Shown here: in pieces, positions 1 to 8,519 of the stretch | How the letters are laid out: each line of letters opens with the position of its first letter | Numbering within the stretch: the stretch's first letter is position 1 | Origin: Azophilus sp964638775 | Lineage (GTDB): Bacteria > Pseudomonadota > Gammaproteobacteria > Pseudomonadales > Azotimanducaceae | Reading direction: 5' to 3' | DNA length: 37,726 nucleotides | Assembly: GCA_964638775.1 (NCBI GenBank) | Contig: CAZWZH010000024.1 | Span: 1 to 37,726, forward strand | Notes under the pieces: generated by a model | What the model was told of the DNA's origin: nothing | Databases searched by the model: none | The model's input: only the letters and a program-made list of their open reading frames with translations | Position numbers and translations under genes: made by a program

Positions 1-123
1 CTCCAGACCCGCGCCGGCGGCACCGACGAGATCCAGCGCAACATCATCGCCGAACGCGTGCTTGGCATGCCTCGCGAGACCCGATTCGACAAGGGGCCGT
101 TCCGGGACATTCCGGTCAATTGA
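1..123 (+). CDS. Acyl-CoA dehydrogenase, C-terminal fragment
   Basis: Only the last 40 codons are in the window; the frame is open from base 1 to a TGA at 121-123. The peptide contains GGTDEIQRNIIAERVLG, the C-terminal signature of FAD-dependent acyl-CoA dehydrogenases: the segment that helps bind FAD across the tetramer interface and ends in the conserved I-x-x-E-R-x-L-G. The enzyme would oxidise an acyl-CoA to the trans-2-enoyl-CoA. Substrate range cannot be told from this piece. It converges on the map-glnD operon, with only 20 nt between the two stop codons. Confidence 0.9.
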   Translation, partial: LQTRAGGTDEIQRNIIAERVLGMPRETRFDKGPFRDIPVN

Positions 124-143
124 ACGGACTGGCTCCGGTCAGT

Positions 144-2756
144 TCATCGCTGCATCGAGTCCAGGGTCTGGCGCAGGGTGTTTTCGAAGGTGTACCTGAA
201 TTCCGGGTCGGTGATCGGGCCGCCGGCGCGGGTCTGGAGATAGAAAACGTCCTCCACGCGCTCGCCGAGGGTCGCGATGCGGGCGCCGAGCACGGAGATG
301 TCGAGTTCGTGGAAGAGCAGGCCGATGCGGGCCAGCAGGCCCGGCCGGTCGGCGGTGAGAACCGTCAGGGTGGAGAAGGGTTCTCCGTCGCGGTTGACGA
401 GGGTGGCTTCAGTGGGCCGGGCCAACTGCCTGAGGCGGCGGGGTACGCGGCGGTTGCCGAAGGTACCGATGTCCGGTTCGGCGACGGCGTTTCTGATGTG
501 ATTCACGAGGGGGTCGCGGTCGCCGCGGATCGGCTGGCGTTCCTGATCGAGCACGACGTAGGTATTGAAGCAGAGGCCGTCCTCGGAAGTTCGGATGTTG
601 GCGTCGTAAATCGACAGGTGGAGCTGGTCGATGGCGATTACCGAGGCGGCGAACAGGTTGGGCTTGTCGCGGGTGTAGACGAAAATCTCCGTCGCGCCCT
701 CGCCGGGCACCTGGCCGGCCATGTTGCGCATCAGCACGAGCGGGCCGACGGCGGCATCGTGGCCGAGTACGGCGGCTGTCAAATCCGCCACCCGTTCGGG
801 GGTGTGGCGCAGCAGGAACTCATCGCCGAGAAGCGCCCAGACGGGCTTGGCTTCTGCTTCTTGCGTGCCGTTCGCGGCCAGCTTTTCGGCCGCGCTTTCG
901 AGGCATGCCCGGATCGAGGCCTGCCGGTCCACCGGCGACTCGAGGCCGCCTTCGAGGAGCTTTCGGGTTTCGGTGTACAACTGGCGCAGCAGGGTGTCGC
1001 GCCAACTGTTCCAGAGGGTGGGATTGGTGGCGGTGATATCGGCGACGGTGAGCGCGTACAGGTAGTCGAGACGGCGTTCCGAGCGCACCAGTTCCGCGAA
1101 TTCGAAGACGACGTCCGGGTCGTAGATGTCCCGGCGCTGGGCGGTGCCCGACATCGCCAGGTGGTTCTCCACCAGCCATTCGACAAGCGCCGTGTCGTCG
1201 TCGTTCAGCCCGTGGCGCCGGCAGAAACGCACCGCGTCCCGGGCGCCCAGGGTGGAGTGGTCGCCGCCGCGTCCCTTGCCCACGTCATGAAAGAGCCCGG
1301 CGATGTAGAGGAGTTCGATCTTGGGCACCGTCTTCACGCAGTGGTGCGCCAGCGGGAAGGCCTCGGCCCGGGCCCGGTACCGGAAGAGCCGCATCTGCCT
1401 GATCACCATCATGGTGTGGGCATCGACGGTATAGATATGGAACAGGTCGTGCTGCATCTGGCCGACCACCTCCCCGAACTCGGGAATGTAGCGGGACAGG
1501 ATGCCGTAGCGGCGCATGCGGGTGAGCTGCGTGACCAGCGTATATGGCGCCTTGAGCAGGTCGAGAAACAGCCGGTTGTTCCCGGGGTCGGCGCGGAACG
1601 CGTCGTCGATCAGATGCACGTGGTCGCGGATCAGGCGGATGGTGCCGGCGCGCACCCCGTCGATGTCGCGCCGGTTGGCGAGGATGACGAACATTTCGAG
1701 CAGTGCGCTCGGGTGCCGGGCGAACACGTCGGGTGCGGTGGCTTCGATGTGGCTGTCGCGGATGCGGAAGCGCTCGTTGACGGATTCGATGCGCGGTTTG
1801 CCCCGTGACAGCGACTCCTCCAGGAACTGCAGGACGATGTCGTTCACTTCTCTGAGCGTCAGCACGTAGCGGTAGTACTGGTGCATGAAGCGCTCGACGC
1901 CGAGTCTCGCCGCCGTATCCACGTAGCCGAGCCGCTCCGCCAGGACGCGCTGGTGCTCGAACTGCAGACGGTCGTCCTTGCGCCCCGCCACCAGATGCAG
2001 CCCATATCGCACCCACCAGAGGTAGCGCCTGCCGTTGGCGAGCCATTCGCTCTCGGTGGCCGTGACGATGCCAAGGCGCTCGAGCTCGACGATATCGCCG
2101 GTGCCGAATTTCCGGGCGCAGACCCACAGGGCGGTCTGCAGGTCGCGCAATCCCCCCGGAGAGGCCTTGATGTCCGGTTCGAGGTCGTATTCCACGTTGT
2201 GGAAGCGCCGGTGCCGCTGCTGCTGTTCGTCCCGCTTGGCGCGGAAGAAGCGGTCGGCGGGCCACAGGCGGGGCTTGTTCATGGCGCGGTCGAGCTTTTC
2301 GACCATGGCCCGGGCGCGCGGGCTGGCGGGTTCGGTGAGCAGGCGCCGTTCGAACATGGCCGTGGCCACGGTGATGTCGTTCGCGGCCTGGACGATGCAA
2401 TCCTTGACGGTGCGGACGCTGTGACCGATGTCGAGATTCAGGTCGTACAGGTTGCGCAGAAAAGCCTCGATATCGGCCTTGTGCCGGCGCGGGTCCCGGC
2501 CCAGGATCATGAGGTCGATGTCGGACCCGGGATGCAACTCGCGACGGGCGTATCCGCCGAGGGCGAACAGCAGCAGCACGTCTCCCGAGGCGCCGTTGCC
2601 GCCGTCGAAATGACGGCACCAGATTTCGCGTATGAGGTCGTCGAAGAAGGCCACGCGGTCGCGAACGATGGACTCGATGGCGTCCCTGGCCCAGTAGCGC
2701 TCCGCCAGGGCGGCGTCCTGTTCGGCGATGCTCGCGCGCCAGCCGGCGACGTTCAC
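144..2756 (-). CDS. glnD: Bifunctional [protein-PII] uridylyltransferase / uridylyl-removing enzyme
   Basis: GlnD senses glutamine and adds UMP to, or removes it from, the PII proteins (GlnB/GlnK) that control nitrogen assimilation. Visible domains in order: the nucleotidyltransferase motif GGYARRELHPGSDIDL at about residues 67-82 (metal ligands D79 and D81); a PII-uridylyltransferase linker; an HD hydrolase motif LFHDVGKGRGGDHS near residue 489; and two C-terminal ACT domains (about 690-770 and 800-870; the second contains LTADRPGLLARIG), the glutamine sensors. I take the GTG at 2756 as start (870 aa; E. coli GlnD is 890). It overlaps the map stop codon as GTGA, and the open frame upstream of it lies inside map. 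The gene is translationally coupled to map. Confidence 0.95.
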   Translation of the reverse strand: MNVAGWRASIAEQDAALAERYWARDAIESIVRDRVAFFDDLIREIWCRHFDGGNGASGDVLLLFALGGYARRELHPGSDIDLMILGRDPRRHKADIEAFLRNLYDLNLDIGHSVRTVKDCIVQAANDITVATAMFERRLLTEPASPRARAMVEKLDRAMNKPRLWPADRFFRAKRDEQQQRHRRFHNVEYDLEPDIKASPGGLRDLQTALWVCARKFGTGDIVELERLGIVTATESEWLANGRRYLWWVRYGLHLVAGRKDDRLQFEHQRVLAERLGYVDTAARLGVERFMHQYYRYVLTLREVNDIVLQFLEESLSRGKPRIESVNERFRIRDSHIEATAPDVFARHPSALLEMFVILANRRDIDGVRAGTIRLIRDHVHLIDDAFRADPGNNRLFLDLLKAPYTLVTQLTRMRRYGILSRYIPEFGEVVGQMQHDLFHIYTVDAHTMMVIRQMRLFRYRARAEAFPLAHHCVKTVPKIELLYIAGLFHDVGKGRGGDHSTLGARDAVRFCRRHGLNDDDTALVEWLVENHLAMSGTAQRRDIYDPDVVFEFAELVRSERRLDYLYALTVADITATNPTLWNSWRDTLLRQLYTETRKLLEGGLESPVDRQASIRACLESAAEKLAANGTQEAEAKPVWALLGDEFLLRHTPERVADLTAAVLGHDAAVGPLVLMRNMAGQVPGEGATEIFVYTRDKPNLFAASVIAIDQLHLSIYDANIRTSEDGLCFNTYVVLDQERQPIRGDRDPLVNHIRNAVAEPDIGTFGNRRVPRRLRQLARPTEATLVNRDGEPFSTLTVLTADRPGLLARIGLLFHELDISVLGARIATLGERVEDVFYLQTRAGGPITDPEFRYTFENTLRQTLDSMQR

Positions 2757-3547
2757 GACAGGTCGGCTTCTTCGGCCCGTCTGGTCAGGATTTCCGCCCC
2801 ATCGCTTGTGACGAGCAGGGTATGTTCCCACTGGGCGGAAAGCTTGTGGTCCTTGGTGACGACCGTCCAGCGGTCGGGCAGCATGCGGATGTCCCGCCGG
2901 CCGGCGTTGATCATCGGTTCCACGGTGAACGTCATGCCCTCCTCGATCACCATGCCGGCTCCCCGGTGCCCGTAGTGCAGCACCTGGGGTTCGTCGTGGA
3001 AGCGCTTGCCGATGCCGTGGCCGCAGAATTCACGGACCACGGAGAAATTGTGGGCCTGGGCGTGGGTCTGGATGGCGTGCCCGATATCGCCCAGGGTGGC
3101 GCCGGGGCGGATGGCGCCGATTCCCCGATACAGGCATTCCTGGGTAACCCGCACCAGGCGCTGGGCCAGCACCGCCGGCTTGCCGACGAAGAACATCTTG
3201 CTGGTGTCGCCGTGATAGCCGTCCTTGATGACGGTGATGTCGATGTTCAGGATGTCGCCGTTCCTCAGCACCTTTCTGGCCGATGGAATACCGTGGCAGA
3301 CGACGTGGTTTACCGAGGTGCAGATCGACCGGGGGAAGGGCGGGACGCCGGGCGAGTTGCGGTAGTTGAGCGGTGCCGGAATGCAGCCGAGTTCGTCGAC
3401 GATGAAGCGGTGGCAGATGTCGTCGAGAACGCCCGTGGTTGTGCCGGGCGCGATGTGCCCGCCGATCATCTCGAGCACGCTGGCGGCGAGCCGCCCGGCC
3501 CTGCGCATGCCTTCTAGATCGGTCTCGTTGCTGATTCTGGCGGCCAT
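2753..3547 (-). CDS. map: Methionine aminopeptidase, type I
   Basis: Removes the N-terminal methionine from nascent proteins in the cytoplasm. The 264-aa product has all five metal ligands of the family: D103 (NIDITV), D114 (HGDTSK), H177 (CGHGIG), E210 (FTVEPM) and E241 (QWEHT). These sit at a constant +6 offset from the E. coli residues, and the substrate-contacting H85 and H184 are also present. The open frame continues upstream, but homology starts at the ATG at 3547 (MAARISNETDLEGMRRAG). No Shine-Dalgarno sequence precedes it, and a possible -10 element lies only about 10 bp upstream, so the mRNA could be nearly leaderless (inference). It is first in an operon with glnD and divergent from rpsB. 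Confidence 0.96.
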   Translation of the reverse strand: MAARISNETDLEGMRRAGRLAASVLEMIGGHIAPGTTTGVLDDICHRFIVDELGCIPAPLNYRNSPGVPPFPRSICTSVNHVVCHGIPSARKVLRNGDILNIDITVIKDGYHGDTSKMFFVGKPAVLAQRLVRVTQECLYRGIGAIRPGATLGDIGHAIQTHAQAHNFSVVREFCGHGIGKRFHDEPQVLHYGHRGAGMVIEEGMTFTVEPMINAGRRDIRMLPDRWTVVTKDHKLSAQWEHTLLVTSDGAEILTRRAEEADLS

Positions 3548-3785
3548 GGGTCGGCTATGGTATAAACCGCGCCGCCCGCGAGCAACGCAATGGTTGTTCG
3601 CCCGGGCACACGGCCGCCGCGACCTTCCGGGCTGCAGGAATACGGCAAGGAATTGGGCGGCGGCAAAAACGCACGCGGTTCGACACGGGTTCACGGGTGC
3701 CGGCGGCGGCGGGGCGCGCCAGCGTTTCTCCTCCGGCCGCCGGTCTGGGCCCGGGAGCCGCGGAGGCTCAACCCGGAGACAGAAA
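3548..3785. promoter_or_regulatory. Divergent map / rpsB promoter region and rpsB leader
   Basis: This 238-nt gene-free stretch separates map and rpsB. On the plus strand, 3558-3566 reads TGGTATAAA, an extended -10 element (TG-n-TATAAa). It would start transcription near 3573 and give an rpsB leader of about 210 nt. Long rpsB leaders are common in gammaproteobacteria and are used for autoregulation by S2; whether this one does so is inference. On the minus strand the same block reads TTTATACC and could serve as the map -10. The rest is very G+C-rich with no credible coding sequence. Confidence 0.5.
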
Positions 3786-4610
3786 TTGAACGTAAACATG
3801 CGCGACATGCTGGCCGCCGGTGTTCACTTCGGCCATCAGACCCGCTTCTGGAACCCGAAGATGAGCCCCTTCATCTTCGGCGCCCGCCGCAAGATCCACA
3901 TCATCGACCTCGAGAAGACCGTGCCCGCCTTCGAGCAGGCGCTCACCGAGCTTCGCAACATGGCGAGCCGCGGCAACAAGATCCTGTTTGTGGGCACCAA
4001 GCGGGCGGCCGCCAGGGTCATTCGCGAACAGGCGGTGCGAGTCGACATGCCCTTTGTCGACCAGCGCTGGCTGGGCGGCATGCTCACCAACTACAAGACG
4101 ATCAGGCAGTCGATCCGCCGTCTTCAGGACCTGGAGAAACAGGCGGAAGAGGGCGGCTTCGATCTGCTCACTAAAAAAGAAGCACTGCACCAGCGCCGGC
4201 TGATGCAGAAGCTCGAACGGAGTCTTGGCGGCATCAAGAACATCGGCGGGCTGCCCGATGCGATCTTCGTCATCGACGTGCAGCACGAACGGATCGCCGT
4301 CAGCGAAGCGAACAAGCTGGGCATTCCGGTGTTCGCCATCGTCGACACCAACAGCGACCCGGACGGCATCGACTACGTCATTCCGGGCAACGACGATGCG
4401 ATACGCGCCATTCGCCTGTACGTGACCGCGGTTGCGGACGCCATCCAGGAAGGGCGCGAAAACGCCGGCATGAGCCCCCCCGCGGGCGTCGACAGCGTCT
4501 CCGGCGAGGCCGCGGCGGCGGTGATGGCCGGCGAGGACGAGTACGTCGAAGTCGAAGACGGCGACGGCGTGGGCGACGAGTTCGTGGAAGCGCCGCAAGG
4601 CGGCGGATAA
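3786..4610 (+). CDS. rpsB: 30S ribosomal protein S2
   Basis: Small-subunit protein S2. The conserved N-terminus VNMRDMLAAGVHFGHQTRFWNPKM and the segments KKEALHQRRLMQKLERSLGGIK and GIPVFAIVDTNSDPDGIDYVIPGNDDA identify it. I chose the TTG at 3786 (274 aa) because GGAGA at 3775-3779 sits at the right distance and the protein then begins MNVNMRDML, like the E. coli protein (MATVSMRDML). An ATG at 3798 is the alternative. The open frame reaches far upstream, but that part shows no homology. The product is about 30 residues longer than E. coli S2 because of an acidic, Gly/Ala-rich tail after the conserved fold. It leads the rpsB-tsf-pyrH-frr series. Confidence 0.95.
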   Translation: MNVNMRDMLAAGVHFGHQTRFWNPKMSPFIFGARRKIHIIDLEKTVPAFEQALTELRNMASRGNKILFVGTKRAAARVIREQAVRVDMPFVDQRWLGGMLTNYKTIRQSIRRLQDLEKQAEEGGFDLLTKKEALHQRRLMQKLERSLGGIKNIGGLPDAIFVIDVQHERIAVSEANKLGIPVFAIVDTNSDPDGIDYVIPGNDDAIRAIRLYVTAVADAIQEGRENAGMSPPAGVDSVSGEAAAAVMAGEDEYVEVEDGDGVGDEFVEAPQGGG

Positions 4611-4621
4611 GGAGCGGGGCG

Positions 4622-5530
4622 ATGGCCGTAACGGCAAGACAGGTCAAGGAACTGCGGGACCGTACCGGGCTCGGCATGATGGACTGCAAGAAGGCGCTGG
4701 AAGAAGCCGGCGGCGACATCGAGGCGGCCATCGAGCAACTGCGCCGGAAGAGCGCGCTCAAGGCCGAGAAGCGGGCCGGCCGCACCGCGGCGGAAGGCCT
4801 GCTGGGGCTGAAGGTGGCCGAGGACGGCAAACGCGCGGCCCTGGTGGAGGTGAACATCGAAACCGATTTCGCGGCGCGCAACGAGAAGTTCACCGCGTTC
4901 GTCGCTTCGGTTCTCGATGCCGTGTTCGACAGCGGCGGCGATACCGCGGCTGTGGCGGAGGCGTTCGCGGGAGCGCGCGAGACCCTCGTTCAGGAAATCG
5001 GCGAGAACATTGCCGTGCGCCGGGTGGCGCGGCTCGACTCCGAGGACGGCACCATTGCCGGGTACCTGCACAACGACCGGCGCAAGGCCGCGGTGGTGGA
5101 GCTCTCCGGTGGCGGCCCGGTTCTGGCGCGGGACCTTGCCATGCACGTCACGGCGCACGATCCGACGCCGCTCGTGGTGAAGCCGGAAGACCTCGATGCC
5201 GCGGTGGTCGACAAGGAGAGGGAGATTTACCGGGCGCAGGCCGACGCCCAAGCCGAGGCCGACGCCGCCGCGGGCAAGAAGCCCAAGCCGGCGGAGATCC
5301 TCGCAAAGATGGTCGACGGACGCGTTCGCAAGTTCCTGGGTGAGGTGAGCCTCGTCGAACAGAAATTCGTCAAGGATGCCGGCGTGAAGGTGGGCAAGCT
5401 GCTCGGCGGCAACGGCGTCGAGTGCCGCCGCTTCCTGCGCTTCGAGGTGGGCGAGGGCATCGCCGTCGAGCGCCAGGACTTCGCGGCGGAAGTCGCGGCG
5501 CAGGTGGGGGAATCCGCGAAATCCGCCTGA
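4622..5530 (+). CDS. tsf: Elongation factor Ts
   Basis: Guanine-nucleotide exchange factor that recycles EF-Tu-GDP. Residues 1-45 form the UBA-like EF-Tu-binding domain with the signature LRDRTGLGMMDCKKALEEAGGD. The TDF motif that inserts next to the EF-Tu nucleotide pocket is at residues 81-83, the same numbering as E. coli, but is followed by A rather than the usual V. At 302 aa it is slightly longer than E. coli EF-Ts (283). The Shine-Dalgarno AAGGAG overlaps the rpsB stop codon, so the two genes are likely coupled. Confidence 0.96.
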   Translation: MAVTARQVKELRDRTGLGMMDCKKALEEAGGDIEAAIEQLRRKSALKAEKRAGRTAAEGLLGLKVAEDGKRAALVEVNIETDFAARNEKFTAFVASVLDAVFDSGGDTAAVAEAFAGARETLVQEIGENIAVRRVARLDSEDGTIAGYLHNDRRKAAVVELSGGGPVLARDLAMHVTAHDPTPLVVKPEDLDAAVVDKEREIYRAQADAQAEADAAAGKKPKPAEILAKMVDGRVRKFLGEVSLVEQKFVKDAGVKVGKLLGGNGVECRRFLRFEVGEGIAVERQDFAAEVAAQVGESAKSA

Positions 5531-5534
5531 ACGA

Positions 5535-6254
5535 ATGCCCCGACTCCTTTTGAAACTGTCCGGGGAGGCGTTGGCGGCCGGCGAGGCGGCGGGCATCGAC
5601 CCGGCAACCCTGAACAGGCTCGCCGAACAGATTCGTGAAGCGAGAACCATCGGCGCCCGCATCGCGGTGGTGCTCGGCGGCGGCAACCTGTTTCGGGGCG
5701 CCCGTCTTGCCGAAGCCGGAATAGACCGGGTGACCGCCGATTCGATGGGCATGCTCGCAACCTGCATGAACGGCCTGGCGATGCGCGATGCGCTCGTCCG
5801 CAAGGGCGTGCCGGCGGCGGCCTGGTCGGGTCTGGCCGTTGCCGGGGTACTGCCGGCCTTCGATGCGGTGGCCGTGGGCGCGGCGCTGGAGCGCGACGAG
5901 GTGGCGATTCTTGCCGGCGGCACCGGCAACCCCTTCTTTACGACGGATACGGCGGCCTGTCTGCGCGCCCTGGAACTGAATGCCGAGGCGGTGCTCAAGG
6001 CTACCAAGGTGGACGGCGTTTACAGTGCGGATCCGGTCACCGACCCGGACGCCGAGCGCTTTGACGAACTGACGTTCGATGACGCCCTGGCGCGGCGCCT
6101 GCAGGTCATGGACGCCGCGGCCCTGTGCCTTTGCCGGGACAATGACCTGCCGGTGGTGGTTTTCGACATCAACGCCCCGGATGCATTGACCCGGATTGCC
6201 AGCGGTGACAAGGTTGGCACCCGGATTGTACCCGCGCCCGAGGCGTCGCGCTGA
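5535..6254 (+). CDS. pyrH: Uridylate kinase (UMP kinase)
   Basis: Phosphorylates UMP to UDP with ATP; a hexameric member of the amino-acid kinase fold, not related to eukaryotic UMP/CMP kinases. Motifs in the 239-aa product: LLKLSGEAL (residues 5-13), VVLGGGNLFRG (45-55), DSMGMLATCMNGLAM (69-83), GGTGNPFFTTDTAA (128-141, UMP and ATP site) and VLKATKVDGVYSADP (153-167). It starts 4 nt after the tsf stop with no strong Shine-Dalgarno, suggesting reinitiation after tsf. The stop overlaps the frr start (TGATG). Confidence 0.96.
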   Translation: MPRLLLKLSGEALAAGEAAGIDPATLNRLAEQIREARTIGARIAVVLGGGNLFRGARLAEAGIDRVTADSMGMLATCMNGLAMRDALVRKGVPAAAWSGLAVAGVLPAFDAVAVGAALERDEVAILAGGTGNPFFTTDTAACLRALELNAEAVLKATKVDGVYSADPVTDPDAERFDELTFDDALARRLQVMDAAALCLCRDNDLPVVVFDINAPDALTRIASGDKVGTRIVPAPEASR

Positions 6255-6820
6255 TGAACGAAATGATCGAACTCATCGAAGACGACGCGGACGAGCGCAT
6301 GGGCAAATCCATCGGCACCATGCACGCTTCCTTTGCCCGCATACGCACCGGGCGCGCTCACCCGAGCCTCCTGGACCCGATCGAGGTTCCCTATTACGGT
6401 GCCGACACGCCGCTCAACCGGGTCGCCACCATCACCGTGGAGGAGGCCCGGACCCTGGTGATCACGCCCTGGGAGAAGAACCTCATCCCGCAGATCGAGA
6501 AGGCCATCCTGAAGAGCGACATCGGCATAACGCCGGCAAGCAGTTCGGAGAAGGTGCGGGTTCCGTTGCCGGCACTGACCGAGGAGAACCGCCGCGACCT
6601 CGCCCGCCACGCGCGACATGAGGCGGAAGCGGCGCGCATCGCCATCCGCAACATTCGCCGCGACGCCATTCACGAGGTGCGCGAACTCCTGAAAGAGAAG
6701 GAAGTCGCCGAGGACGAGGAGCGCCGTGCGGAACAGCAGATTCAGACGATCACCGACCGTCGCGTCAAGGAGGTCGACGCCGCACTCGCCGCCAAAGAGG
6801 CGGACCTGATGGAGATCTGA
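6254..6820 (+). CDS. frr: Ribosome recycling factor
   Basis: RRF, with EF-G, splits post-termination ribosomes so that subunits can be reused. The 188-aa product (E. coli 185) has the three-helix-bundle signature SFARIRTGRAHPSLLD near residues 31-46, the beta-domain segment PLNRVATITVEEARTLVITPW, and LTEENRRDLARHARHEAEAARIAIRNIRRD in the long C-terminal helices. The ATG shares one base with the pyrH stop (TGATG), implying translational coupling. Confidence 0.96.
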   Translation: MNEMIELIEDDADERMGKSIGTMHASFARIRTGRAHPSLLDPIEVPYYGADTPLNRVATITVEEARTLVITPWEKNLIPQIEKAILKSDIGITPASSSEKVRVPLPALTEENRRDLARHARHEAEAARIAIRNIRRDAIHEVRELLKEKEVAEDEERRAEQQIQTITDRRVKEVDAALAAKEADLMEI

Positions 6821-6826
6821 GCGCGG

Positions 6827-7567
6827 ATGTCGGAATTACCGGTCAGCGTCCCGCAATACAAGCCCGTCCGGCTTCCCAGGCACCTCGCCATCATCATGGA
6901 CGGCAACCACCGCTGGGCCAGGCGTCGCCGGTTGCCCGGCGCGATGGGGCACCGGGCGGGCGCCAGGAACGTGCGGCCGGTGGTGGAAGCCTGTGCCGAG
7001 CAGGGCATCCGCTGCCTCACGCTGTTCGCGTTCAGCACCGAGAACTGGCAGCGGCCCCAGGGCGAGATCAACCTGCTGATGGGCCTGATGCGCAACGTTT
7101 TCGAGAACGATCTCGACGAGCTGCATCGCCGGGACGTGCGCCTGCGCGTCATCGGCGACCGGACCCGTTTCCCGGCCGACCTGCAGATGCAGATGAACCG
7201 GGCCGAATCCATGACCCGGCAGAACGCCGATGTGACCCTGAACATCGCGGCGAACTACGGCGGCCGGTGGGACATCACCGAAGCGGCGCGGGCCATGGCG
7301 CGGGCCGTGCGGGCGGGAAGCCTGGATGCAGACCGGATTGACGAGGAACTTTTCGAGTCGTACCTGTCGCTGTCGCACGCGCCGGCGCCGGACCTCTGCA
7401 TCCGTACCGGCGGCGATCACCGCATCAGCAATTTCCTGCTGTGGGAGTTCGCCTACACCGAGTTCTATTTCACCGACGCGTACTGGCCGGATTTCAACGA
7501 GGAAGAACTGGTTCGCGCGCTCGGCGCGTTCGAAGAGCGCAAGCGCCGATTCGGTTGCCGGGAGTAG
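6827..7567 (+). CDS. uppS: Undecaprenyl diphosphate synthase (cis-prenyltransferase)
   Basis: Condenses eight isopentenyl diphosphates onto farnesyl diphosphate to give the C55 carrier lipid for peptidoglycan and O-antigen synthesis. The catalytic loop is IIMDGNHRWARRR (residues 22-34) with D25. FAFSTENWQRP (68-78) and RTGGDHRISNFLLWEFAYTE complete the substrate and metal sites. In the last motif the nearly invariant glutamate (E213 in E. coli, a Mg2+ ligand) is aspartate here (D197, codon GAT at 7415-7417). The product is 246 aa (E. coli 253). It precedes cdsA as in other gammaproteobacteria. Confidence 0.95.
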   Translation: MSELPVSVPQYKPVRLPRHLAIIMDGNHRWARRRRLPGAMGHRAGARNVRPVVEACAEQGIRCLTLFAFSTENWQRPQGEINLLMGLMRNVFENDLDELHRRDVRLRVIGDRTRFPADLQMQMNRAESMTRQNADVTLNIAANYGGRWDITEAARAMARAVRAGSLDADRIDEELFESYLSLSHAPAPDLCIRTGGDHRISNFLLWEFAYTEFYFTDAYWPDFNEEELVRALGAFEERKRRFGCRE

Positions 7568-8370
7568 GGGCGATCGCCAGCCAGCGACGCCGCCGGACCG
7601 TCACCGTCCTGTGCCTGCTGCCGGTCGCCGTGGGCACTGTCTATCTGAGCCCGCCCCTCTCAGCGCTGGTTTTCGGCGTGGCGGCCGCCATGGGCGTGTA
7701 CGAGTGGGCGGGTCTCGCGCAGTGGAAATCCGCGCTTGAGCGGTGGGGCTTCACGACTGCCTTTGCCGTCCTCGCGATCGCCGCCTATGCGTTCGCGGAT
7801 TTGCGTGCCGCCGCGCTGTGGCTGGGCATCGCCATCTGGATCCTTGCCATCGCCGGCATAGTCACCTGGCCGGCCTGCCGGCGCCTGTTCGAGCAGCGCT
7901 GGCTGGTGGCGCCGCTGGGCGTTGTCGTGGTCTGGAGCGCCTGGTCGGGGGTGGTGGCGGTGCGCGCGGAGCCCAATGGCAGCCATTGGCTGTTGTGGAT
8001 GTTCGTCCTGGTGTGGGGCGCCGACATAGGCGCCTACCTCGCCGGCAAGCGCTTCGGGCGGCGGCGGCTGGCCCCGGTAGTCAGTCCCGGCAAGACCTGG
8101 GAAGGCGTGCTGGGCGGGGCGGCCCTGGGCGGCGGCGCCTGTATCGGCGGCCTGGCCGTGACCGGCGTGCTCGACTGGGCCTGGGTGGCGGTTACCCTGG
8201 TTCTGTTCGCGGTCTCGATATTCGGCGACCTGATGGAGAGCCTCTTGAAGCGGGCGCATGGCGTAAAGGACTCCGGCTCGCTGTTGCCGGGCCACGGCGG
8301 CGTGCTCGACCGCATCGATTCCGTCCTGCCGGTTCTTCCCGCATTTGCAGTCACTCTCGCAAGCGTCTGA
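7555..8370 (+). CDS. cdsA: Phosphatidate cytidylyltransferase (CDP-diglyceride synthase)
   Basis: Integral membrane enzyme that makes CDP-diacylglycerol from CTP and phosphatidic acid for all phospholipids. The C-terminal family signature is complete: SIFGDLMESLLKRAHGVKD followed by SGSLLPGHGGVLDRIDS. About eight hydrophobic segments precede it. The start is uncertain: the open frame runs back to 7441, deep inside uppS, but there is no ATG near the first membrane segment. A TTG at 7555, overlapping the uppS end by 13 nt, would give 271 aa, a normal CdsA length. No strong Shine-Dalgarno supports it, so translation probably depends on uppS. Confidence 0.9.
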   Translation: MPGVGAIASQRRRRTVTVLCLLPVAVGTVYLSPPLSALVFGVAAAMGVYEWAGLAQWKSALERWGFTTAFAVLAIAAYAFADLRAAALWLGIAIWILAIAGIVTWPACRRLFEQRWLVAPLGVVVVWSAWSGVVAVRAEPNGSHWLLWMFVLVWGADIGAYLAGKRFGRRRLAPVVSPGKTWEGVLGGAALGGGACIGGLAVTGVLDWAWVAVTLVLFAVSIFGDLMESLLKRAHGVKDSGSLLPGHGGVLDRIDSVLPVLPAFAVTLASV

Positions 8371-8519
8371 GGGCGGAAAGCTGACGCAATTTGCAGAAAT
8401 TGCCGGTTCGACCACGGGTTCCGAGATCGGCTACCATGCAGCCGCAACGTTCGGCCGGGCTCCGGCTTGAGCGGCCCGACAGTGAACGAAAGCCCGTCGA
8501 TGAAGGAAATGGCTGAAGT
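8371..8519. other. cdsA-rseP intergenic gap; dxr is absent
   Basis: In many gammaproteobacteria dxr (DXP reductoisomerase, about 1.2 kb) lies between cdsA and rseP. Here the gap is 149 nt. I find no reading frame or dxr remnant in it. It holds only weak promoter-like hexamers around TACCAT (8432-8437) and an AAGGAA (8502-8507) that may act as the rseP ribosome-binding site. Confidence 0.75.

Noticed and set aside
120..1808. Plus-strand open frames opposite glnD
   Set aside because: They mirror GlnD codons on the opposite strand; no ribosome-binding site and no recognisable domain.
3366..3785. Long N-terminal extension of rpsB in frame
   Set aside because: S2 homology starts at 3786; the extension crosses the map start and the promoter and is unlike any S2.
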